Assembly (NCBI GenBank): GCA_009602725.1
Contig: WELB01000044.1
Location: forward strand, 724,109-734,538
Direction: 5' to 3'
DNA from: Spirogloea muscicola
Lineage: Eukaryota; Streptophyta; Zygnematophyceae; Spirogloeales; Spirogloeaceae
DNA length: 10,430 nt
Shown piece by piece: positions 6,901 to 10,430 of this stretch. The position numbers and the translations under genes are program-made. The notes beneath the pieces are model-generated. The model was not told the DNA's origin. It did not search any database and saw only the letters and a list, made by a program, of their open reading frames with translations. Position 1 is the first letter of the stretch, and every line of letters starts with the position of its first letter.

Positions 6901-8807
6901 ATTGCTCTGTATACTAAGAAGCTGTAGAAGCCCTTCGACCAATCAGACATGTACACTACTCTCAAGATTCTCAATCAACAGACAATGCTCGTCCTGCCTT
7001 CAATCCAAAATTGGATTTGTAGTATGCCTGACAGACAAATGATAGAGTAAGCAACAATGTCTTGACAGTCCTCCTTGCATATGCTGATCATACATGATGC
7101 AGAGAACGTCTTCAAGCATCCCTGCCTAAGTGTCAGCAACTTGTGGTGGAACACCTTGTATCCTTCGGGTCCTCAAGGCGAGACAGAACACGGATGGCAT
7201 CCTCGAAGATGCGGGACACCTTCTGGCCCATCTCTATAGCATGCACAGAATAGCTGCAGAGCAACAAGTATCAGCACAAGCTCCACTGCAGCAGCCATGT
7301 CGACCGCTTGCTGACAGGCAAACGCTGCCCACTGCATGATGGTGCTTGACGTGCAACTTATATCACCCATAAGCCACAAGAAGGTATTTCAGAGAGGAAG
7401 TCTTGGACTGTAGCCACAGTGTTATGACTGCAGAGGCTTTGAGCTCTGACCCCTTATTCCAGGCACATTGCAATGCTTAAATCAGGTTCTCACTTGTAGC
7501 GAACATAGGTGTTCATGGGCAAGAGGTAGTCGTAGTGCAGACTATAGTCATCTCCGTGAGCGTGAGCAGCAGGTACTCGAGTATGCTCCAGAATGTGATC
7601 AATGTGCTCAAACCAGTGCAAAAGCTCCTCTTCTCCAAGCCTCAGGCCTGCAGTAAAAGGTACTCCGACCAGCTTAGAGGATTAAGAGATACACTGTGCG
7701 ACAATTGGCATATACAGAAATACAAACGACTGCAAAGGGCAGTGAAGCACATTTGAAGCTACAGGATATGTCAATGACACTTTGTCAAGATGGACGAGCT
7801 GTGAACCTTCATGACAGAGGCCAAGTCTGTACATACCGTGATTTCCTTCTCCCGAGAACCCCACAAACACAAAGTTGATTGGGATGGGCAGGTACAAGGA
7901 GTCCACCTGGCTTAATCCAAGATAAGATGCAACACTGCCTGCAACCAAGTTGAGCACCATGCATGCATTCATCATCACAAGTGTACCATACAAAGACATC
8001 CATAGTACAAGCAACGTCAGCCTTCCTGCAGTAAACCACAGCTGATACCTGCTTTGACATAGCGATCAACCTCGTGAGAGCCATGATAGAATTTGGCGGG
8101 CTTCCGCCAGTCACGAATCCCTGCAGCAGCAATGATAGGACAGAATGAAAAACAGGAGAGGTATACCAGGGGTCTCCTGCCCTGGAGGTACATGAAGAAA
8201 GGGCGTGAAGATATTACTGCCTTGTTACAGTGTTCTGTCTTCTCAGTGGCAGAAGCAGCGTCGTCACAGTATTACAAGGACCTCGCCTTCTCAGGCACAA
8301 GGTCTGGAGGTCCAATGCTTGCCTTTGAGGAGTATGTCATTGTCCCAGAACTTGCTGCCCTCCTTGACATGGAACAGGTTGAGGAGGGAGACGTTCTTGG
8401 GGGCCCTTGCCGCATCCACTCCCAGCACCTGCAGCCCCCAGCGCCGTCAGCACCTCTTTCCCCAGACCTTGCTGCTCTTCGTCAGGCTGCAGATGAAGGC
8501 CACACTCGACAGCTTGACAATGGAGCTGTGGCTTTGGGGGCAGTGGTTGAGGAGATGGAGGAGCTCGCAACGTCCACAGAAGCCCATGCAACGGCGAGCA
8601 GGCTTGCATCCCGCCAGGGAGATGTAAGCATAAGCAATGCACAGTCCGGCCGCACATTGGCCAGTCCTGCCAACTCAAGGACAACCGCAAGGGACATGGC
8701 GACGGCACTATGGCTTTGGTCGCGGCGGACACAGAGGAAGGGCCTTGTCCGCCACGCACCACGCCGACGGCGAGCAGGAAGGCGAGGAGCCCGCCGGGCC
8801 GCGCCAT
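730..8807 (-). CDS. SPOT1-like: SPOT1-family ER type I membrane protein, complete gene of about 24 exons
   Basis: Exons on the minus strand, 5' to 3': 8807-8760, 8428-8299, 8120-8049, 7938-7837, 7647-7494, 7253-7155, 6853-6704, 6390-6351, 6081-6021, 5812-5730, 5477-5379, 5216-5101, 4876-4749, 4544-4474, 4203-4098, 3877-3732, 3595-3443, 3084-3002, 2778-2594, 2324-2129, 1980-1712, 1488-1403, 1234-1158, 901-730. They sum to 2826 nt (941 aa plus TGA) and every junction keeps frame. Known, recalled from memory: Arabidopsis AT5G58100 (SPOT1), about 945 aa, aligns end to end, for example SRFWSES/SKFWDND, VPVNFIFIGFEGKGN/IPINFVFVGFSGEGN, FIDLTAGPFSWGP/LIDLTAGPFTWGP, LLAEIDVYELFA/LLAELDIYELFA and the same KPKIN end. 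SPOT1 is described as a membrane protein needed for pollen exine formation; its biochemistry is unknown to me. Inferred: signal peptide, about 885 lumenal residues with N-glycosylation sequons (NVS, NQS, NGT), one membrane segment and a short cytosolic tail. Uncertain points: intron 13, weak donor of intron 2, two GC donors. Confidence 0.9.
1158..2778 (-). other. Exons 19-23 of the SPOT1-like gene: second conserved lumenal block
   Basis: Exons 2778-2594, 2324-2129, 1980-1712, 1488-1403 and 1234-1158 encode residues about 613-884. Landmarks: LSIADDPAIAMAYAGALR, NYLDSKLLQHQLEHELDLLD, REVPIFIFALKGPPLFIDES, NMVVAVLSEDAAWQSPLSCN, ILWNLKRPMKALVAATALHL, AGLVPRQLSYSHEHASTS, SWLWSVGPHATSATAAGHLL, SQFELDTVPRSYIVTALDNS, YDEVVDLWEKV and GELNYGEASKMLYFLRTSSF. 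Each has a counterpart in the C-terminal half of Arabidopsis SPOT1 (SYLDSSILQYQLQ, EIPIFWLISGDPLLIDKHY, SPVKAAMASVAEHLAGLLP, WTWSVGCNPF, LLSQFQSDTIARSYMITAL, from memory). Exon 21, 269 nt, is the longest of the gene. Confidence 0.9.
2035..2068 (+). repeat. GGTTTAGG / GGTTTT-rich stretch in intron 20
   Basis: Reads GGGTTTAGG, then CTTTACGG, TTTTGG and TTTGG, then ATTTAG: a short degenerate run related to TTTAGGG, inside intron 20 (1981-2128) of the SPOT1-like gene. It may only be T/G-rich intron sequence. Confidence 0.35.
2779..3001 (-). other. Intron 18 of the SPOT1-like gene, GC-AG type
   Basis: Exon 19 starts G|TTG TCA ATT (..LSIADDPA) and so needs a phase 2 donor. The nearby GT (CAG|GTTAAT, 2997) is phase 0 and would break the frame. 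Using GC at 3001-3000 (CACAG|GCAGGT) gives AG|G and a clean ..TSH-R-LSIADDPA junction. The acceptor is TTGTTGCAG. Confidence 0.65.
3002..4203 (-). other. Exons 15-18 of the SPOT1-like gene
   Basis: Exons 4203-4098, 3877-3732, 3595-3443 and 3084-3002. Landmarks: EMLLAELDIYELFARKHC, a split codon giving VPLCEELQERVESMRDELES, ARLDNWQSM, NVSRAWDMFLAEVGAVLSSA then MRHIITPSLMDGEYHLYD, HLYLISRQ, and FTREIRKLAQPNQKFEFTSH. Arabidopsis SPOT1 has DILLAEIDVYELFAFKHC, LALCEELDERM, TFLAHLGATLWGSMRHIISP and FQLVFITQ in the same order (from memory). The junction codon G|AA between exons 15 and 16 restores the conserved CEEL. Exon 18 must end at a GC donor to reach the phase of exon 19. Confidence 0.88.
3085..3442 (-). 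other. Intron 17 of the SPOT1-like gene (longest, 358 nt)
   Basis: Lies between ..YLISRQ (donor CAG|GTGAAT) and the exon starting MPFDVQTF (acceptor CACCCAG). It holds a 65-codon minus-strand open frame (3136-3333) that has no counterpart in the family and no need to be spliced in, so I treat it as intron. I see no repeat or RNA gene in it. Confidence 0.65.
4545..4748 (-). other. Intron 13 of the SPOT1-like gene: two alternative frame-keeping splice pairs
   Basis: Pair A: donor GTCCGT at 4748 with acceptor AATGCAG (exon 14 from 4544), phase 1, 941-aa protein. Pair B: donor GTAAGC at 4744 with acceptor GGGTAG (exon 14 from 4603), phase 2, 962-aa protein with extra ETAWRRKDLRYLKLKYFNA. Pair A has an unusual C at donor +3 but the gene's typical GCAG acceptor, and its spacing is closer to Arabidopsis SPOT1. 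Pair B has the strong donor and a TAG acceptor. Mixing donor B with acceptor A gives a stop after a few codons. Confidence 0.55.
4549..4580. repeat. Twin adjacent inverted repeats with the same 4-nt loop
   Basis: Plus strand 4549-4564 reads ATTGAA-GTAT-TTCAAT (6-bp perfect arms). 4563-4580 reads ATTTGAG-GTAT-CTCAAAT (7-bp perfect arms). Both have loop GTAT and overlap by two bases. On the minus strand, which is the sense of the SPOT1-like transcript, they lie immediately before the GCAG acceptor of intron 13 pair A. Confidence 0.75.
5379..6853 (-). other. Exons 7-11 of the SPOT1-like gene
   Basis: Exons 6853-6704, 6390-6351, 6081-6021, 5812-5730 and 5477-5379 encode residues about 202-346. 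Landmarks: IENVYNIFVFNPNPERAR then HYGYR, AGLSAAEYDYISK, EDRRKELLSPDLKPVPELL, EKMPLYDRRPAHKFHW and KAWVNTYEQLLKFENN. In Arabidopsis SPOT1 the matching stretches are AYNVFILNPKHDNKKARYGY, GFSESEISYLKENK, MVRKPLYDRHPMLKFSW and EWFNACQDALNKLEQ (from memory). Exon 8 is only 40 nt and must end at a GC donor (see intron 8). Exon 10 could run past 5730, but the GTACTG donor there gives the phase needed for exon 11. Confidence 0.83.
6082..6350 (-). other. Intron 8 of the SPOT1-like gene, GC-AG type
   Basis: Exon 8 reads ..DYISK (AAG) and continues GCAACAATTTTGCTCTGA, an in-frame stop with no GT in between. The only workable donor is GC at 6350-6349 (AAG|GCAACA). The acceptor is the TTTTGCAG ending at 6082. 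The join is phase 0 to EDRRKELL. Confidence 0.7.
7155..8120 (-). other. Exons 3-6 of the SPOT1-like gene: first conserved lumenal block
   Basis: Exons 8120-8049, 7938-7837, 7647-7494 and 7253-7155 join in phase and encode residues about 60-201. Landmarks in order: RDWRKPAKFYHGSHEVDRY, ASYLGLSQVDSLYLPIPINF, VFVGFSGEGNH, GEEELLHWFEHIDHILEHTR, YVRYNYSVHAIEMGQKVSR and FEDAIRVLSRLEDPKDTR. The IPINFVFVGFSGEGN strand-like segment and the HWFEHIDHILEHTRVP helix are the parts most like Arabidopsis SPOT1. The junction codon AA|C between exons 5 and 6 gives YNYSVHAI, matching the family's YNFSVHAI, which confirms that splice. Confidence 0.88.
8299..8807 (-). other. Exons 1-2 of the SPOT1-like gene: signal peptide and start choice
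   Basis: The ATG at 8807 has G at +4. Exon 1 (8807-8760) ends at donor GTGCGT, phase 0. Exon 2 starts at 8428 after GGCTGCAG. The joined N-terminus is MARPGGLLAFLLAVGVVLGV followed by DAARAPKN. It has a hydrophobic core at about residues 7-20 and a V-D-A site, so cleavage after about residue 22 is likely. Exon 2 then carries NVSLLNLFHVKEGSKFW, matching the family start (SLFNLKDKSRFW in Arabidopsis, from memory). Reading straight through exon 1 without this intron gives a Cys/Pro/Gln-rich peptide unlike the family. The exon 2 donor (CCTT then GTGCCT at 8298) is weak. It is the only GT before an in-frame stop and gives the required phase 1. Confidence 0.82.
8429..8759 (-). other. Intron 1 of the SPOT1-like gene (331 nt, GC-rich)
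   Basis: Donor GTGCGT, acceptor GGGGGCTGCAG. It is GC-rich like the leader and therefore open in several frames on both strands. A 238-codon plus-strand frame crosses it, but neither that nor the minus-strand read-through resembles a known family. Confidence 0.65.
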
Positions 8808-9423
8808 AGCGGGGCCGCCACCGCCTCCCCGTTACTCCGGCCGCTGCGCCGCCACTGAGCGGCTCCTGGAGCTCTCGCTGCAGAGCCTTTAGCCGCGGCT
8901 CGCTTCCGCCGCTGGCGGAGATGGCGGCGGAGGCGGCGACCTGACGGCACTGGCGGCGGCGGCACAGGCGAGTGCCAGTTGACCCCGTGTCGGGGCTGTG
9001 CAACAAGCGCCCTAACCCTAAACCTGGACACGGCACTTGCTAAGGCTGATCACCTCCTCCCTCACTACCTACTCTCTTCCTAAAATATAGTGCACTAGTT
9101 TTGGTCTGAACAATGTATCGGCTTGCATTGGCCTCCCTTTCATGTCATGCGCATCGCGCGCCTTGACTCCCTGATGTATTCCAATCAAGCTCTCTCGCCC
9201 ACGGAAAATTTGAGCACCCAGTGGCCACTTGAGACGCTATGTGCTGTAGCGCTTTCCTCTGCTCATTTCCTGGGCTGGCCATCGCCCTCTACTGGAAGAG
9301 TCTTTCTCTTTCATCAATTGGCTGGCTAGCTTATTCGCAGCACCCCACAACACCCCTTTTCCGAGACGATGTCGCCTTATGAAGCGCCTTAATTGGCCAG
9401 CCGAAGTCGACTGGAACATCCAT
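8808..9423. promoter_or_regulatory. 5' leader and promoter side of the SPOT1-like gene; 3' flank of the third gene
   Basis: There are 616 nt between the SPOT1-like ATG and the stop of the next gene. Both run on the minus strand. Positions 8808-9000 are strongly GC-rich with many CpG and GGC/CCG triplets, typical of a leader or CpG-island-like promoter, and contain no minus-strand ATG that I can see. Further out lies a telo-box-like motif (9010-9024) and a weak TATATTTT on the minus strand near 9085. Positions 9060-9423 have ordinary composition and must include the 3' UTR of the upstream gene. No convincing coding exon found. Confidence 0.5.
9010..9024 (-). promoter_or_regulatory. Telo-box-like motif upstream of the SPOT1-like gene
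   Basis: Minus strand reads GGTTTAGGGTTAGGG, that is, one plant-type TTTAGGG unit followed by TTAGGG, 203 nt upstream of the ATG. Telo-boxes (AAACCCTA) occur in plant promoters, especially of translation and cell-growth genes. Two units are too few for a telomere remnant claim. Confidence 0.45.
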
Positions 9424-10185
9424 TCAAGCACTCATTTGGATGCCTGCTGCAGCTTGAGTGCCTCGTGGCGGAGTCCCTCTCTGTTGCTTGCTTCTCTGAA
9501 GAAGGATTGAGTATGCCACGCCAGCTTCATGGCCTGGATGTGCCTCGCACAGCCTGCCTGACACCCTGTGGCAAGCGGCGTGGAGTGCACTAAAGACCTG
9601 CAGTTACTTGGTGGCACGAGTAACACAACTGTCCGTCTTGCCGCCTGTGCATCATGCGCCCACATCGGATCATGCTCTTGCCCACCATGACGACAGCAGA
9701 TACATGAATGGGGTAGTGCAATAGCTGCAAGCACCTGCAGCATCTTGAATTGCTGTACAGAGTTCGACATATTCAAGTCTGTCAATAGGAGGCTCATGCG
9801 AATATGCAGACCAGGAACCTCAATGTTGATCACACGAGGGATGCGCACGCACCTCCCTGCTCAAAGAATGTGCTCGCATCTGGAGCCGGCACGTTTACAC
9901 ACATATTACCACCACTCTATCCTACTTGAGCACTGTATATGTTCACAAGGAAGTGACCACGAATTGTGATCAGCTTAAGCAATTGTCTGCAAGTAAAGCT
10001 AGTGTACTGCCCGTTGTCACTATTCATATTAGAGAGTCAGCCTGGCCCTTCATCAGGACAGATGCAATACCCTGGGGTAAGCCCGCCACCGGCGTCTTGA
10101 TCTCCGAGTTGATGGGTGTGAGCACGCAACACGGGGCAAATGAGGCGCCATTGAACATATATGTGTAAGGCAAGGCGGTAGCAAC
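9424..10185 (-). CDS. Third gene, last three exons (5' part outside window); product not recognised
   Basis: Seen on the minus strand: exon A 10185-10071 (acceptor GCTGATGCAG, donor CAGG|GTATTG, phase 1), exon B 9856-9735 (acceptor TTCTTTGAGCAG, donor CTGCAG|GTGCTT, phase 0), exon C 9597-9424 (acceptor AACTGCAG) to TGA at 9426-9424. All phases close and give the C-terminal 136 residues. Landmarks: ALPYTYMFNGASFAPCCVLT, NSEIKTPVAGLPQG, RIPRVINIEVPGLHIRMSLL, TDLNMSNSVQQFKMLQ, FSALHAACHRVSGRL, AGVAYSILLQRSK, then a low-complexity Gly/Thr/Ala tail ending QMSA. No membrane segment is evident; the tail looks disordered. I do not recognise the family. The mostly G/C third positions in exon A and the consistent phases argue for a real gene. 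The exon set is inferred, and further 5' exons lie beyond position 10185 or outside the window. Confidence 0.62.
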
Positions 10186-10430
10186 CTGCATCAGCAAATG
10201 CAGGCAGCGCGATACATTTGTCAAGTCGTATCTGGTAGCACGGCCTACAGGACAAGTACATAAAAGATAATGAGGTGGCAGACGTGATCAAAGCAGGGCG
10301 ATTGTAGAGAAGGGCTTAGATATGTTGGGCACCAAAAGCCCACTTGCATTGAATGCATCTCACAGAAAGAAACTACTGTGAGACAATGTCACCACCACCC
10401 TCCCCCCCCCCACCCCCCCCCCTCCCTCTA
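10186..10430. other. Probable intron or upstream part of the third gene; no exon identified
   Basis: 245 nt to the window edge. A minus-strand frame here (CYQIRLDKCIALPAF..) overlaps exon A in another register and has no matching splice phases, so I do not call it. The right end is a poly-C tract. Confidence 0.4.
10391..10428. repeat. Interrupted poly-C tract at the window edge
   Basis: ACCACCACCCT is followed by ten C, one A and ten C, then CCTCCC-like sequence on the plus strand. G-rich on the minus strand (runs of G10), so G-quadruplex capable. Such homopolymers are also prone to length errors in assemblies. Confidence 0.8.

Noticed and set aside
8337-8807. Minus-strand 156-codon frame starting at the true ATG and read without splicing
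   Set aside because: After the first 16 codons it becomes Cys/Pro/Gln-rich and unlike the family. Splicing at 8759/8429 gives a proper signal peptide and the conserved SKFW block.
8093-8809. Longest open frame in the window, 238 codons on the plus strand
   Set aside because: It lies antisense to exons 1-3 and GC-rich intron 1 of the SPOT1-like gene. Its C-terminus is a GC-driven Arg run and it resembles no family. The minus-strand exons have matching phases and clear homology.
8482-9036. Minus-strand 184-codon frame through the GC-rich leader
   Set aside because: It has no ATG at its start (GTG), reads the telo-box as GLGLG, and is Arg/Ala-rich from base composition only.
9432-9848. Continuous 138-codon minus-strand frame in the third gene
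   Set aside because: Its first part coincides with exon B, but after 9735 it runs into intron. The exon C frame is in another register and joins in phase.
10037-10291. 84-codon minus-strand frame (MITSATSLSF..)
   Set aside because: It overlaps exon A in a different register. Splice signals and third-position composition favour exon A, and it has no recognisable family.
10391-10430. Telomere or CRISPR-like repeat at the right edge
   Set aside because: It is a simple interrupted poly-C homopolymer without a repeat-spacer pattern or telomeric unit.
1-10430. Mobile element, viral insertion or an undescribed defence-type system
   Set aside because: I found no transposase, reverse transcriptase, integrase, capsid or polymerase motifs, no long terminal repeats and no operon structure. 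The window is accounted for by three nuclear genes and their flanks.

Overview
The window looks like nuclear DNA of a green-lineage eukaryote (Viridiplantae). I favour an intron-dense green alga or another non-flowering lineage, but the sequence does not settle this. The reasons are: the tail of a plant-type SEC61 beta subunit at the left edge; a long gene cut into about 24 small exons (40-269 nt) by 110-358 nt introns, nearly all ending in GCAG; very GC-rich DNA around gene starts; and TGTAA/AATAAA-type 3' end signals. Nothing resembles a bacterial operon, a CRISPR array, a tRNA or rRNA, or a complete mobile element.

Layout. (1) Positions 1-215, + strand: the C-terminal 70 codons of SEC61B, the tail-anchored beta subunit of the ER translocon. 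(2) Positions 216-729: a shared convergent 3' region with candidate poly(A) signals on both strands and a degenerate ~60-bp tandem duplication. (3) Positions 730-8807, - strand: one complete gene filling most of the window. I rebuilt it exon by exon. All splice phases close, and the product is 941 aa (962 aa if intron 13 uses its other splice pair). From memory it aligns along its whole length with the plant SPOT1 family (Arabidopsis AT5G58100, about 945 aa): an N-terminal signal peptide, a very long lumenal region, one C-terminal membrane segment, and a 12-residue basic tail ending KPKIN. (4) Positions 8808-9423: the GC-rich leader and promoter side of the SPOT1-like gene, with a telo-box-like motif. 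(5) Positions 9424-10185, - strand: the last three exons of a third gene whose 5' part lies beyond the right edge. I do not recognise its product. (6) Positions 10186-10430: probable intron of that gene, ending in an interrupted poly-C tract.

How the genes relate. SEC61B and the SPOT1-like protein both belong to the endoplasmic reticulum, one as translocon subunit and one as a predicted type I membrane protein with a COPI-type KxKxx tail. They sit tail to tail, and I see no evidence that this placement is functional. The points most worth a second look are two GC-AG introns that the reading frame requires, an ambiguous intron 13 whose 3' splice site abuts twin hairpins with the same loop, and the unidentified third gene.
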